Below, piece by piece: positions 26,674 to 36,263 of a stretch of DNA of 64,000 nt. The translations under genes were made by a program, and so were the position numbers. The notes under the pieces are model-generated. The model searched no databases and was not told where the DNA came from. It saw only the letters and a list, made by a program, of their open reading frames with translations. The stretch's first letter is position 1, and every line of letters begins with the position of its first letter. Source of the stretch: Natrinema mahii (GTDB lineage Archaea; Halobacteriota; Halobacteria; Halobacteriales; Natrialbaceae). Where the stretch lies: the NCBI GenBank assembly GCA_000690595.2, contig JHUT02000003.1, positions 186,001-250,000 on the forward strand. Reading direction: 5' to 3'.

Positions 26674-27429
26674 TCAATCGGCTGCGGGGCCGTCACCGCC
26701 GACGTACGACCGGGTCGCATCGACCAGGGCCTGTCGGTAGGTACTCGCGTCGGTCTCCTGCCCGAGTTCCCGGAACCGCCGTTTGAACTCCTTGAAGTCG
26801 ATGTCCGGGGCGTCCATCGCGGCCGCGTGTGCGAGGTCGTAGAGGCGGTGGTCCCTGTCGACGAGGTCGTGTCGCTCCGCGAGCGCGAGCGCGAAAGCCG
26901 CGTTCACCGCCGTAATCTCGGGGTCGGCGCTGGCGGACAGCCGCTCGAGGCCGGGACGCGGCGGCGTTTCGGGGCGGTCGGCGACCGCCGCGGCCAGGCT
27001 CGACTCGAGAAACGACAGCAGTTTCTCGCCGGGACCGACCGAGAGAGTGATGTCGTCGGCGTAGATGTCTTTCATGTGGTTGGCGATCTGGTAGCAGTGC
27101 GAGAGCTTGCGGCGCTCGACGCTCTTGCCGGCCAGCGCCAGGTAGAGCACCTCCTCGGTCGACTGGGTGTGTGAGGGGTGGTCCTGTTCGTGACGCGCCA
27201 TGTGGGCGAACTCGTGGAGGGCGAGCTCGCGGGCCATCGCGCTCGAGGCGGCCTGTCGCGAGATGTTCAGGACGTGGTGGTCGTCGTAGTGGGCGGCCCA
27301 GGTCCGTTCGTCGGGGTCGTCCCGGAGCTGGACGTGGACCGGCAGCGAGAGGTCGTGTTCGGTTTCGAAGCGGTCTCGGGCACTGAGGAATGGAGAGGTC
27401 GGGCCCGGTCCCTGCACGCGAATATCCAT
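26674..27429 (-). CDS. DUF5781-type zincin-like protein
   Basis: A 251-aa soluble protein with a zinc-metalloprotease signature. HEFAH (His72, His76) lies in the helix ELALHEFAHMARHEQ, followed by a Glu-containing helix (STEEVLYLAL) that could give the third ligand. It begins MDIRVQG and resembles the haloarchaeal DUF5781 family. Whether it cleaves proteins is untested; the HExxH helix and following helix make a gluzincin-like fold likely. The start is the ATG at 27429; the preceding in-frame residues are arginine-rich and not conserved-looking. It lies between the DUF7504 gene and fusA, 130 bp from the former on the same strand. Confidence 0.75.
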   Translation of the reverse strand: MDIRVQGPGPTSPFLSARDRFETEHDLSLPVHVQLRDDPDERTWAAHYDDHHVLNISRQAASSAMARELALHEFAHMARHEQDHPSHTQSTEEVLYLALAGKSVERRKLSHCYQIANHMKDIYADDITLSVGPGEKLLSFLESSLAAAVADRPETPPRPGLERLSASADPEITAVNAAFALALAERHDLVDRDHRLYDLAHAAAMDAPDIDFKEFKRRFRELGQETDASTYRQALVDATRSYVGGDGPAAD

Positions 27430-27632
27430 GTGTGGTACTACCAAGAGCCGACGGGATTTGACTCTTTTGTGCGTTCGCGCGGAGCGGACGTGCTGGCCCG
27501 GCATCGGTACAATAATGCGAGTGATTCACTCACTCAAATTGGATATTCCAGCGTTCGAACCGGGAACGACGGCGGATTCCGGCGCCGACGAAACACTACC
27601 CTTTTGACCCCACTGGCGGTAATGGGGGGTAT

Positions 27633-29819
27633 ATGGGCCGACGCAAGAAGATCGTCCAAGAGTGTGAACGGCTGATGGACGAACCGGAGAACATCCGGAA
27701 CATCGCCATCGCCGCTCACGTCGACCACGGGAAAACGACGCTTACCGACAACCTGCTGGCCGGTGCCGGCATGATCTCCGACGACACCGCCGGGGAACAG
27801 CTGGCGATGGACACGGAGGAAGACGAGCAGGAACGTGGGATCACCATCGACGCGGCCAACGTCTCGATGACACACGAGTACGAGGATGAGAACCACCTCA
27901 TCAACCTCATCGACACGCCGGGCCACGTCGACTTCGGTGGCGACGTCACCCGCGCGATGCGGGCCGTCGACGGTGCCCTCGTGGTCGTCGACGCCGTCGA
28001 AGGGGCCATGCCCCAGACCGAGACGGTGCTGCGACAGGCACTGCGAGAGGGCGTCAAGCCGACGCTGTTCATCAACAAGGTCGACCGCCTGATTTCCGAG
28101 CTACAGGAGGGTCCCGAGGAGATGCAACAGCGGCTTCTCTCGGTCATCCACGACGTCAACGAACTCATCCGCGGCATGACCGAGGAGATGGACGACATCG
28201 AAGACTGGACTGTCTCCGTCGAAGAGGGAACCGTCGGGTTCGGCTCCGCACTGTACAAGTGGGGCGTCTCCATGCCGTCGATGCAGCGTACCGGCATGGA
28301 CTTCGGCGAGATCATGGAACTCGAGCGCTCGGACAAGCGCCAAGAACTCCACGAGCGGACGCCGCTGTCGGACGTCGTCCTCGACATGGTCTGTGAGCAC
28401 TTCCCGAATCCGCTCGACGCCCAGCCCCGTCGTATCCCGCGCATCTGGCGCGGCGACGACGAGAGCGACCTCTCGGAGTCGATGCGCCTCGTCGACGAGG
28501 ACGGCGACGTCGTCCTGATGGTCACCGACATCGGGATCGACCCCCACGCCGGCGAGATTGCCGCGGGACGGGTCTTCTCGGGTACCCTCGAGAAGGGCCA
28601 GGAGCTGTACGTCTCCGGGACCGCCGGCAAGAACCGCATCCAGTCGGTCGGGATCTACATGGGCGGTGAACGCGAGGAAGTCGACGAGGTACCCGCCGGG
28701 AACATCGCCGCCGTCACCGGTCTCAAAGACGCCATCGCCGGCTCGACCGTCTCGAGCACGGAGATGACGCCCTTCGAGTCGATCGAACACATCTCCGAGC
28801 CGGTCATTACGAAGAGCGTCGAGGCCCAGAACATGGACGACCTGCCGAAGCTGATCGAGACGCTCCGACAGGTCTCCAAGGAGGACCCGACGATCCAGAT
28901 CGACATCAACGAGGACACCGGCGAACACCTGATCTCCGGGCAGGGTGAACTCCACCTCGAGGTCATCACCCAGCGCATCGAGAAGAACCAGGGCATTCCG
29001 GTCAACACCGGTGAGCCGATCGTCGTCTACCGCGAGCAGCCCCAGGGGCCCAGCGACGAAGTCGAGGGCATCTCGCCGAACCGGCACAACCGCTTCTACA
29101 TCTCCATCGACCCGATGACGGACGACCTCGTCGAGACCATCAAACGCGGCGAGGCCTCGATGGACATGCCCGAGCAGGAACGCCGCGAGGCCCTGCAGGA
29201 GGCCGGCATGGACAAGGACACGTCCCAGAACGTCGAACACATCCACGGGACGAACGTCCTCATCGACGACACGAAGGGTATCCAGCACTTGAACGAGACG
29301 ATGGAACTGGTCATCGAGGGGCTCGAGGAGGCCCTCGATAACGGCCCGCTGGCTAACGAGCCCGTTCAGGGGACGCTCATCCGCCTGCACGACGCCAAGC
29401 TCCACGAGGACACCATCCACCGCGGTCCGGCACAGGTCATCCCCGCGACCCGCGAGGCCGTCCACAAGGCGCTGATCGACGGCAAGATCAAGATGCTCGA
29501 GCCGATGCAGGACGTCCGCATCGACGTGCCCAACGACCACATGGGCGCGGCCTCGGGCGAGATTCAGGGCCGTCGTGGCCGCGTCGACGACATGTACCAG
29601 GAAGGCGATCTGATGGTCGTCGAGGGCATCGCGCCCGTCGGCGAAATGATCGGCTTCGCCTCGGACATCCGCTCCGCGACCGAGGGACGGGCCTCCTGGA
29701 ACACCGAGAACGCCGGCTTCGAGGTCATGTCCGACTCGCTCCAGCGCGACAAGATCATGGAGATCCGCGAGCGCAAGGGGATGAAGCTCGAGCTGCCGCC
29801 GAGCATCGACTACATATAA
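27633..29819 (+). CDS. fusA: Elongation factor 2 (translation GTPase)
   Basis: A 728-aa EF-2, the GTPase that drives tRNA and mRNA translocation on the ribosome. G1 is [10 protein letters not shown] (from residue 28). G2/G3 follow as ERGITIDA and [12 protein letters not shown], and NKVDR is G4. The diphthamide-site histidine is His596 in [12 protein letters not shown]. The length and the archaeal C-terminal [12 protein letters not shown] are typical. The start is the ATG at 27633. The usual partner genes tuf and rpsJ do not follow; instead a 486-bp gap and an exported repeat protein gene come next. Confidence 0.98.
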   Translation: MGRRKKIVQECERLMDEPENIRNIAIAAHVDHGKTTLTDNLLAGAGMISDDTAGEQLAMDTEEDEQERGITIDAANVSMTHEYEDENHLINLIDTPGHVDFGGDVTRAMRAVDGALVVVDAVEGAMPQTETVLRQALREGVKPTLFINKVDRLISELQEGPEEMQQRLLSVIHDVNELIRGMTEEMDDIEDWTVSVEEGTVGFGSALYKWGVSMPSMQRTGMDFGEIMELERSDKRQELHERTPLSDVVLDMVCEHFPNPLDAQPRRIPRIWRGDDESDLSESMRLVDEDGDVVLMVTDIGIDPHAGEIAAGRVFSGTLEKGQELYVSGTAGKNRIQSVGIYMGGEREEVDEVPAGNIAAVTGLKDAIAGSTVSSTEMTPFESIEHISEPVITKSVEAQNMDDLPKLIETLRQVSKEDPTIQIDINEDTGEHLISGQGELHLEVITQRIEKNQGIPVNTGEPIVVYREQPQGPSDEVEGISPNRHNRFYISIDPMTDDLVETIKRGEASMDMPEQERREALQEAGMDKDTSQNVEHIHGTNVLIDDTKGIQHLNETMELVIEGLEEALDNGPLANEPVQGTLIRLHDAKLHEDTIHRGPAQVIPATREAVHKALIDGKIKMLEPMQDVRIDVPNDHMGAASGEIQGRRGRVDDMYQEGDLMVVEGIAPVGEMIGFASDIRSATEGRASWNTENAGFEVMSDSLQRDKIMEIRERKGMKLELPPSIDYI

Positions 29820-30305
29820 CGGCGGTCTCCCCAGTTCGAGACGCACGGCTTCGCATCCACCGACACTGATCGGACGCGTTCGTTTCTCTCCGGTCATCCT
29901 TCGCTTTCGATCGACCGCGAGTGGAGACGCTCTCACGGCTCGTCGACACTCGGTATCCCAGTTTCGCCCGCCGCTCCCACGAACCCCGTCGTGACGTGGA
30001 ACCGCTTGGCGACTCTCGAGGATCGGAATGTCGCCGTATCGCAGCCGTCGATTCGCCAGTACCCGTTCTCGCCTCACCGCCAACCAACGTTATTGAACGG
30101 CTACAAGATTTAATAAATCTAAGAATAGTTGAAAATTATTTGTAATTTATAATAGAAAATATTTATCACTGGGGGCATAGTTTGTTGCGCCACTCACACG
30201 CAAATAAGTCGTGTTGCGAACGCGGTCGGTCGGCGCAGGTAACCGACGAGTGGCGATGCTGTGAGTCCGCCAGCGCCGGGCGTCGTACGGCGTCAGAGAT
30301 CAGAT
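29820..30305. promoter_or_regulatory. Intergenic gap with an AT-rich island
   Basis: 486 bp with no supported gene. From about 30095 to 30175 the sequence becomes very AT-rich (runs such as atttaataaatc, gaaaattatttg and aaatatttatc), a sharp drop from the surrounding GC. TATA candidates at 30107-30113 and 30163-30170 would serve the exported repeat protein gene and leave a long leader of over 100 nt; caaataag (30200-30207) is a third candidate. Confidence 0.5.
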
Positions 30306-31829
30306 ATGAATCGACGCAAGTTCATCGCGAGTACGGGCGGTATCGGCACAGCAGCTATCGGCACAACAGTAGTGCTATCGGGTTCAGCGGCAGCAGAAAT
30401 CGGTGACTATCGGTTCACCGGGACCAGCATCAGCGGGGAAAGTGACGACGGGTCCGTCTCGGACATCCGTGCGGGAGCGACCAACGTCACCTTCCAGTAC
30501 GAAGGGCTGGACGAAGACCCAGGGGAAGCGACGGTCGAACTCCAGGTGGTCCACGGCGGCGAAGCGGCGACGATCGACGAGGCGACGACCGCGGTCAGCG
30601 GCACCAGCCAGTCGGACGTTTCCCTCGGGGAGTCCCTCTCGGGGAGCGTCCTCGATCACGGCGGTCTCTCGGCGTCGGATTTCCGAGCCGAGGAGGACGG
30701 TAGTGTGACGGAAAAGAACGTTGTCCTCCGTCTCAAGATCACCGTCAACGACGTCAGCGGCTCGAGCGAGACGGACCTAAACGTCGTCATGCGAAACGCG
30801 GCTGCAGACGCCGGCATCGGCGGCGAAGCCGACGGCGAAGTCGTCACGGAGGAAGAAGAAGACGACCCCGGCGAGGACGGTCCCGTCGAGAAGATCAACG
30901 CCATCGTCGAGGACATCAACGCACAACTCGAGAACGTCGAGCCGGTCGGGACGATCGACGACACCGACGACGAGACGATCGGCGCGCTCATCGAGGAGAT
31001 CTTCACGCAGGTCACGGCCGAGATCGAAGCGCAGGCCGGCGTCGAGTACGACGTCAGCACGCCCGCGGAGGCACGAGAGGCGGCCGAGGAGGCCTCGCTC
31101 CCGCCGATCGCGGACGCGCTGAACAACGCAGCCGACGCCGTCGAGGAGATCGCGGCCATCGCCGACTACACCATCGACGACGGTGATGACGGTGACGACG
31201 ACCCGGTCGCGGAGATCAACTCGATCGTCGAGGACATCAACGCACAACTCGAGAACGTCGAGCCGGTCGGGACGATCGACAGCATCGACGACGAGACGAT
31301 CGGCGCGCTCATCGAGGAGATCTTCACGCAGGTCACGGCCGAGATCGAAGCGCAGGCCGGCGCCGAGTACGACGTCAGCACGCCCGCGGAGGCACGAGAG
31401 GCGGCCGAGGAGGCCTCGCTCCCGCCGATCGCGGACGCGCTGAACAACGCGGCCGACGCCGTCGAGGAGATCGCGGCCATCGCCGACTACACCATCGACG
31501 ACGGCGGCGACGGCGACGATGAGAACGGCGATAGCGAAACGGTCGCGGAGATCAACTCGATCGTCGAGGACATCAACGCACAACTCGAGAACGTCGAGCC
31601 GGTCGGGACGATCGATAACGCCGACGCCGAGACGATCGACGCCCTCGCGGAGGAGATCTTCACGCAGGTCACGGCCGAGATCGAGGCCCAGGCCGGCGTC
31701 GAGTACGACGTGAGTACCGTCGAAGAGGCCCGTGCAGCCGCCGAAGACGCTACGCTGCCGCCGATCGCGGACGCGCTGAACAACGCGGCCGACGCCGTCG
31801 AGGACATCCGGAACTTGGCCGACAAGTAG
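30306..31829 (+). CDS. Tat-exported protein with three ~107-residue repeats
   Basis: A 507-aa very acidic exported protein. The N-terminus MNRRKFIASTGGIGTA carries a twin-arginine motif and an alanine-rich cleavage region (SGSAAAE). Residues ~35-190 form a beta-rich domain. Residues 194-300, 301-412 and 413-507 are three tandem copies of one unit beginning V-x-[KE]-IN-[AS]-IVEDINAQLENVEPVGT and ending in alternating DD/DG linkers. Each unit is predicted helical (Ala/Glu/Leu-rich). The DNA of the repeats is nearly identical, so the array expanded recently or is being homogenised. The start ATG at 30306 sets the Tat motif at residue 3. The function is unknown; a surface or matrix role is inferred. 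Confidence 0.85.
   Translation: MNRRKFIASTGGIGTAAIGTTVVLSGSAAAEIGDYRFTGTSISGESDDGSVSDIRAGATNVTFQYEGLDEDPGEATVELQVVHGGEAATIDEATTAVSGTSQSDVSLGESLSGSVLDHGGLSASDFRAEEDGSVTEKNVVLRLKITVNDVSGSSETDLNVVMRNAAADAGIGGEADGEVVTEEEEDDPGEDGPVEKINAIVEDINAQLENVEPVGTIDDTDDETIGALIEEIFTQVTAEIEAQAGVEYDVSTPAEAREAAEEASLPPIADALNNAADAVEEIAAIADYTIDDGDDGDDDPVAEINSIVEDINAQLENVEPVGTIDSIDDETIGALIEEIFTQVTAEIEAQAGAEYDVSTPAEAREAAEEASLPPIADALNNAADAVEEIAAIADYTIDDGGDGDDENGDSETVAEINSIVEDINAQLENVEPVGTIDNADAETIDALAEEIFTQVTAEIEAQAGVEYDVSTVEEARAAAEDATLPPIADALNNAADAVEDIRNLADK
30885..31826 (+). repeat. In-frame tandem DNA repeats inside the exported protein gene
   Basis: Units start at 30885, 31206 and 31542, with spacings of 321 and 336 bp; the third unit is shortened and lacks the acidic linker. 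Units 1 and 2 are nearly identical at DNA level over ~300 bp, whereas unit 3 is more diverged, especially in its last third. All lengths are multiples of three, so the frame is kept. Confidence 0.9.
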
Positions 31830-32100
31830 TGGCTTCGGCATCGCTGTGGCCGACTGATCCGGGGGCAGCAAGCCGGCCATCGACGGTGATCCCGTCGCGG
31901 TAACACCCCCGAACCGGCTGCCACCGCGCGTTCACGGCGCTCGGTGATGGTCGGCTGACGGCACTGACGAGAACCGACAGCAATTATTTATCGCTTCCGT
32001 TACAGCGGTACTCCGTCCCCAGACGTACCGATTCCGGACTCGAGACCCCTCTCCGAACGGGCCGTCGCTGGCTCCCGGATCCGGGAGAAACGGCGGCGCG

Positions 32101-33480
32101 CTACTCTCGCTCGCCGGCACCCAATGCCGACTCGCCGACCTTCTCGTGGCCCTCGATGACCTCTTTACCGCCCATGTACGGCCGCAGGGGCTCGGGGATC
32201 GTGACGGTGCCGTCCTCGTTCTGATAGTACTCGAGGATCGCGACCATGACCCGCGGAATCGCCAGTCCGGAGGCGTTCAGCGTGTGCAGGTATTCGGCCG
32301 ACTCGTGGCGCTCGGGCCGGTAGCGCAGGCCGGCCCGGCGCGCCTGGAAGTCCTCGAAGTTCGATGCGCTCGAGACCTCGAGCCAGCGCCCGCCTTCTTC
32401 GGGGCCGTCGTCCATGTCGTCGCCGGGGGCCCAGACCTCGATGTCGTAGGTCTTGGCGGAGGCGAAGGTCAGGTCGCCGGTACAGAGCTCGAGGATGCGG
32501 TAGGGAAGCTCGAGCCGGCGCAGGACCTCCTCGGCCTCGTCGAGCAGGTCCTCGAGGCGGTCGTAGCTGTCCTCGGGCTCGACGAAGTTGACGAGTTCGA
32601 CCTTGTTGAACTGGTGGACCCGGACGATCCCCCGCGTTTCGGTGCCGTGTTCGCCGGCTTCACGCCGGAAGTTCGGGGTGTAGGCCTGGTGTTTCAGCGG
32701 GAGGTCGTCGTCCAGCAGGATCTCGTCGGCGTACATGTTGGTGACCGGGACCTCCGCGGTGGGACAGAGCCAGAGGTCGTCGTCGTCGTAGGCCTCCTCG
32801 TTGCTGCCGCCCAGTCGGTAGGCGTCGTCGGCGAACTTCGGCAGCTGGCCGGTCCCCCGCATCGACGCGCTCGTGACCGGGACCGGCGGGAAGACGTCGA
32901 CGTAGCCCTGCTCGCGGTGAATGTCCATCATGAACTGGATCAGGGCGTGTTCGAGCTGTGCGCCCTCGCCTTTGAGGAAGTAGAAGCCGGCACCGGTCGT
33001 CTTGGCGGCCCGTTCCTCGTCGATGATGTCGAGTTCCTCGCCGAGTTCGTAGTGGGGGGTGACCTCCTCGGGGAGGTCGTGGTCCTCGTCGAAGCCCCAG
33101 CGGCGGTCCTCGACGTTGTGGCGCTCGTCGACGCCCAGCGGGACGCTCTCGTCGGGGAGCTGGGGGACCTCGAGCAGCCGCTCTTGGAGTTCGTCCTGCA
33201 GTTCGATGGCCTCGTCCTCGACGTCCTCGATCTCGGCTTTGAGGTCCTGGGAGCGCTCGATGGCCGCCTCCCGTTTCTCGTCCTCGCCGTCGGCGACGAG
33301 CTGTCCGATCTTCTTGGTAATCTGGTTGCGCTCGTGGCGCAGGTCGTCGCCGCGGGCCTTCAGCTCCCGCCAGCGTTCGTCCAGCTCGAGTATCTCGTCG
33401 ACGTCCACGTCGGCCCCGCGGTCGTCGAGGGCGTCGCGTACCTCGTCTGGGTTCTCGCGCAGATAGGTCCGGTCGAGCAT
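32101..33480 (-). CDS. serS: Serine--tRNA ligase
   Basis: A 459-aa class II aminoacyl-tRNA synthetase that charges tRNA-Ser. Residues ~25-110 form the long antiparallel coiled-coil arm that grips the tRNA (rich in Glu/Lys heptads: RWRELKARGDDLRHE). Catalytic motif 2 is FRREAGEHGTETRG and motif 3 includes SASNFEDFQARR and RVMVAILE. This is the ordinary bacterial/eukaryal-like form, not the rare methanogen type. The start ATG at 33480 (MLDRTYLRENPDEV) matches the family N-terminus exactly. It stands alone, divergent from the PhoU/TrkA_C gene. Confidence 0.97.
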   Translation of the reverse strand: MLDRTYLRENPDEVRDALDDRGADVDVDEILELDERWRELKARGDDLRHERNQITKKIGQLVADGEDEKREAAIERSQDLKAEIEDVEDEAIELQDELQERLLEVPQLPDESVPLGVDERHNVEDRRWGFDEDHDLPEEVTPHYELGEELDIIDEERAAKTTGAGFYFLKGEGAQLEHALIQFMMDIHREQGYVDVFPPVPVTSASMRGTGQLPKFADDAYRLGGSNEEAYDDDDLWLCPTAEVPVTNMYADEILLDDDLPLKHQAYTPNFRREAGEHGTETRGIVRVHQFNKVELVNFVEPEDSYDRLEDLLDEAEEVLRRLELPYRILELCTGDLTFASAKTYDIEVWAPGDDMDDGPEEGGRWLEVSSASNFEDFQARRAGLRYRPERHESAEYLHTLNASGLAIPRVMVAILEYYQNEDGTVTIPEPLRPYMGGKEVIEGHEKVGESALGAGERE

Positions 33481-33592
33481 TGCCCGTTCGTTCTCTGCGC
33501 CCGGGCAAAACCGTGTCGGAAGCCCGGCTCACCGTCGGCGGTCCGGGACCGGCGGGAAACGCTTTTTTCGTCGGCGAGTCGACTCTCGAGGT

Positions 33593-34801
33593 ATGGACCC
33601 GCTCGAGGGCGAGACGTCGTCGGCGTCGATCGAGTACGAGCCCGTCAGCGTCAAGGACGTCCTCGTCGAGATGAAAGACACCGCGGAGCTGTTGATCGAC
33701 CTCTCGTACTCGGCGGTTCTCCACCGCAGCGAGGAACTCGCGACGGAGGTCCTCCGGCTCGAGGAACGGATGGACGTCCTCGAGATGCGAGCCCGAATGA
33801 GCCTGCTGATGGCCGCCCGGAAGCCGGCCGATGCCGAACAGCTCGCGCCGGTGCTTGGCATCGTCGGGGCCGCCGACGAGATCAGCGATGCCGCCGGCGA
33901 CATCGCGAAGATCGTCCTCGAGGACATGGGGTTGCCCGAGGCGATGCGGGCGGCCCTGCCCGACGCCGCCGAGGCGCTGCTCCGGGGCGTCGTCGCGGCC
34001 GACTCGCCCTACGCCGGTCGCACCCTCGAGGACATCGACCTCGAGTCCGAGACGGGGGTCCGGGCCATCGCGCTCCGGCGGGGCAACGAGTGGCTGCTCA
34101 ATCCGGGGCCGACGACGCGGATCGAGGCCGACGATGTCGCCTTTCTCCGGGGGCCCGAGTCGGCGATCGGCGATGTCTGTGAGATCCTGACCGGGGAGGC
34201 CTACGAAGCGCCGACGGTCGAGAGCCCCGACATCGACGACTTGGAGCGGGCGGTGGACACGATCATCCACATGAAGGACTTCTCGGAGCTGGCGGTCGAT
34301 CTGGCCTACAGCAGCGTGCTGTTCGACAGCGAGGAGTTGGCCGAGGAGGTCCGCAACTTGGAGGTCGAGGTCGACGCGATGCAGTCGCGGTTCGAGGCCT
34401 GGACGCTGCGGGCGGCCGCGGACGCGACGGACCCGGTCGTGTTGCGCGGGCTGATCCAGCTGGGCAGCAGCACCGAGCGGATCAGCGACACCGCGATCGA
34501 GATCAGCGAGGGCGTCCTGCGCGACATCGACGTCCACCCGGTCGTCCAGCTGGCGGTCCAGGAGAGCGACGAGATCATCGCCCGCATCCCGGTCGAGCCG
34601 GGCAGCGACCTCGACGGGACCGCGGTGACCGAGGGCGTCCCCGACGCGGACTCGACGATGTCGGTAATCGCTATCCGCCGGCCGGACGAGGGCTGGCTGC
34701 TGGTGGCCGACGCCGACGCCGAACTGCGCGGCGGCGACGTGTTGATCGCGAAGGGGACCCGGACGGCCGCGGCGGCGTTTCGGGACTTGGCGACCGCGTA
34801 G
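33593..34801 (+). CDS. PhoU/TrkA_C-domain protein, likely cation-transport regulator
   Basis: A 402-aa cytoplasmic protein made of two similar halves. Each has a PhoU-like three-helix bundle (VKDVLVEMKDTAELLIDLSY and IIHMKDFSELAVDLAYSS) followed by a TrkA_C/RCK_C beta domain (VRAIALRRGNEWLLNPGP and MSVIAIRRPDEGWLLV). This matches the COG3273 type, often encoded near MgtE or K+ channels, and it probably senses nucleotide or cation state. It is convergent with the split MgtE gene pair (163 bp between ends), which supports a role in divalent cation or potassium control. The start at 33593 is an ATG ~110 bp after the divergent serS start. Confidence 0.85.
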   Translation: MDPLEGETSSASIEYEPVSVKDVLVEMKDTAELLIDLSYSAVLHRSEELATEVLRLEERMDVLEMRARMSLLMAARKPADAEQLAPVLGIVGAADEISDAAGDIAKIVLEDMGLPEAMRAALPDAAEALLRGVVAADSPYAGRTLEDIDLESETGVRAIALRRGNEWLLNPGPTTRIEADDVAFLRGPESAIGDVCEILTGEAYEAPTVESPDIDDLERAVDTIIHMKDFSELAVDLAYSSVLFDSEELAEEVRNLEVEVDAMQSRFEAWTLRAAADATDPVVLRGLIQLGSSTERISDTAIEISEGVLRDIDVHPVVQLAVQESDEIIARIPVEPGSDLDGTAVTEGVPDADSTMSVIAIRRPDEGWLLVADADAELRGGDVLIAKGTRTAAAAFRDLATA

Positions 34802-34963
34802 CCGCACCGAGTGCGAGGCCGCTGGCCCGTCAGCCCGTTCGGCGTTTACGTAGTTCTGGTCACAAGATGAAGATACGACGGGAGAACGGGTCCTTCTCGA
34901 GTCGACTGTGACCGGCGAGACGCCAGTCCGGCGTTCGAGCCTCGAGTTCCGTTCGGGATGGTC

Positions 34964-35545
34964 TCAGTTCAGGACGACGATCGCGACCCCCGAGAGGACG
35001 ACCACGCCGAGGATGTCACAGACGTTCGTGACGACCGGGATCGTCGTGTCGTCGGGATCCAGCCCCTGTGTGTAGGAGACGTAGGTCGCGAGGACGCTGA
35101 GGACGATCGCGAGCCCGGCCAGTATCATGCCGCTGACGACCGAGATGAGCATGAGATCGACCAGCGCCATCGGTTCGGCGACGAGCTGGCCGACGAGCCA
35201 GGCGACGATCCCCAGCGCGGTGAAGATCGTCGCCGCGAGCCCGAGGATCGCCAGCACGTTCGTCCACAGCACCTCGTCGCGGGGGTCGAACTCGAGCAGG
35301 CCCAGATGGAGCCGCGTCGAGAGCCGCGAGGAGAGGATCGCGCCGAGGTTGCCGCCCATGCCGATCATCACGGGGACCAGCACGAGCAGGGTGGGGTTCG
35401 CGAGGTAGGTCGCCTCGAGTTCCTCGAGGACGTAGCCCGACCCCATCTCGAGGATCGAGAGGGCAATCAGGATGGGAAACATCGTGGCGACGATGCTGCG
35501 GATCGACCAGGTGTCGGTCGGCTCGTCGGGATCGGTCGCGGCCAT
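34964..35545 (-). CDS. MgtE/SLC41-like Mg2+ transporter membrane half (second gene)
   Basis: A 193-aa membrane protein made only of the MgtE integral-membrane domain: about five helices, beginning after a short charged N-terminus (MAATDPDEPTDTW). The conserved pore segment PVMIGMGGNLGAILSSRLST lies in helix 2, and VVTNVCDILGVVVL is the C-terminal helix with the Asp used in the ion path. The cytoplasmic N- and CBS-domains of bacterial MgtE are absent. Its ATG overlaps the TGA of the upstream paralogue by one base, so the two are co-translated and probably form a heteromer. Confidence 0.85.
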   Translation of the reverse strand: MAATDPDEPTDTWSIRSIVATMFPILIALSILEMGSGYVLEELEATYLANPTLLVLVPVMIGMGGNLGAILSSRLSTRLHLGLLEFDPRDEVLWTNVLAILGLAATIFTALGIVAWLVGQLVAEPMALVDLMLISVVSGMILAGLAIVLSVLATYVSYTQGLDPDDTTIPVVTNVCDILGVVVLSGVAIVVLN

Positions 35546-36120
35546 CAGAAGATCACCCCGACGACGGTGATCGCGACGAACAGGAAGACGACGCCGAAGA
35601 TGTCGCCGAGCGTGGTGACGATCGGCCCGATCAGGTTGTCGGGGTCGAGTCCGTACTCGTAGCTGGCAAACACCAGTGCCAGCATGCCGAAGATCAGCGT
35701 GAACGAGGTCAACACGCCCGAGACCAGCATGATGCCGACGAGTTCGATCAACCGCGCCGATTCGCGACTCAGGACCTGCAGGAGGCCCCACGAGAGGACG
35801 GCGATGAACACCGAGATGCCGATGCCGTTGACGAAGGAGGCGGCGACGGCGTTGACGAGCCGCCGGTCCCACGAGAACTCCGGATCGATCATCCCCTGAT
35901 GGAGGCCACTCGAGATGCGCGCCCCGAGCGCGCCGTAGACGTTCCCCCGGGTCGCGAGGAAGGCGGGGAGCAACAGCAGGAGGCCGGGGAACCGCTCGAA
36001 CCCCGCGGTCATCCCGTCCGAGCCGAGGACTGAGCCGGCAAAGACCCCGCCGGCGAGGCTGACCACGAGGATCGGCAGTGACTCGCGGTAGATGCGCCAC
36101 GCGTCTTGGCGAGCCGCCAT
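35545..36120 (-). CDS. MgtE/SLC41-like Mg2+ transporter membrane half (first gene)
   Basis: A 191-aa paralogue of the following gene, with the same five-helix MgtE domain: PAFLATRGNVYGALGARISSGL in place of the pore segment and PIVTTLGDIFGVVFLFVAI at the C-terminus. No regulatory domain is fused. The ATG at 36120 starts the pair. Half-size MgtE proteins in tandem are known in SLC41-like systems, where two membrane domains pair to make one pore; here the two halves have diverged, suggesting an obligate heterodimer. The nearby PhoU/TrkA_C gene may supply the missing regulation. Confidence 0.85.
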   Translation of the reverse strand: MAARQDAWRIYRESLPILVVSLAGGVFAGSVLGSDGMTAGFERFPGLLLLLPAFLATRGNVYGALGARISSGLHQGMIDPEFSWDRRLVNAVAASFVNGIGISVFIAVLSWGLLQVLSRESARLIELVGIMLVSGVLTSFTLIFGMLALVFASYEYGLDPDNLIGPIVTTLGDIFGVVFLFVAITVVGVIF

Positions 36121-36263
36121 AGCGACCTCTAACGCAGGCCGGACATATACTTACCACGGGTCGAACCCGAGCGGATCGCGCGAAACCATGGGGACCGATA
36201 CCGCACCTGAGCGATCGCTAACGTGTTTCGACCGGGCCGGCACGGCGTCCGGAGCCGGACGCC

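Noticed and set aside
27534-27926. 130-codon minus-strand frame at the start of fusA
   Set aside because: It overlaps the fusA G-domain in antisense and shows no family features.
30885-31826. Regular repeats that might suggest a CRISPR or non-coding array
   Set aside because: The units are ~320-336 bp, in frame and translated; there are no short repeats with unique spacers and no cas genes.
31979-32010. AT-rich promoter-like patch (aattatttatcgc)
   Set aside because: No reading frame follows on either strand between the exported protein gene and serS, and there is no other evidence for a transcript.
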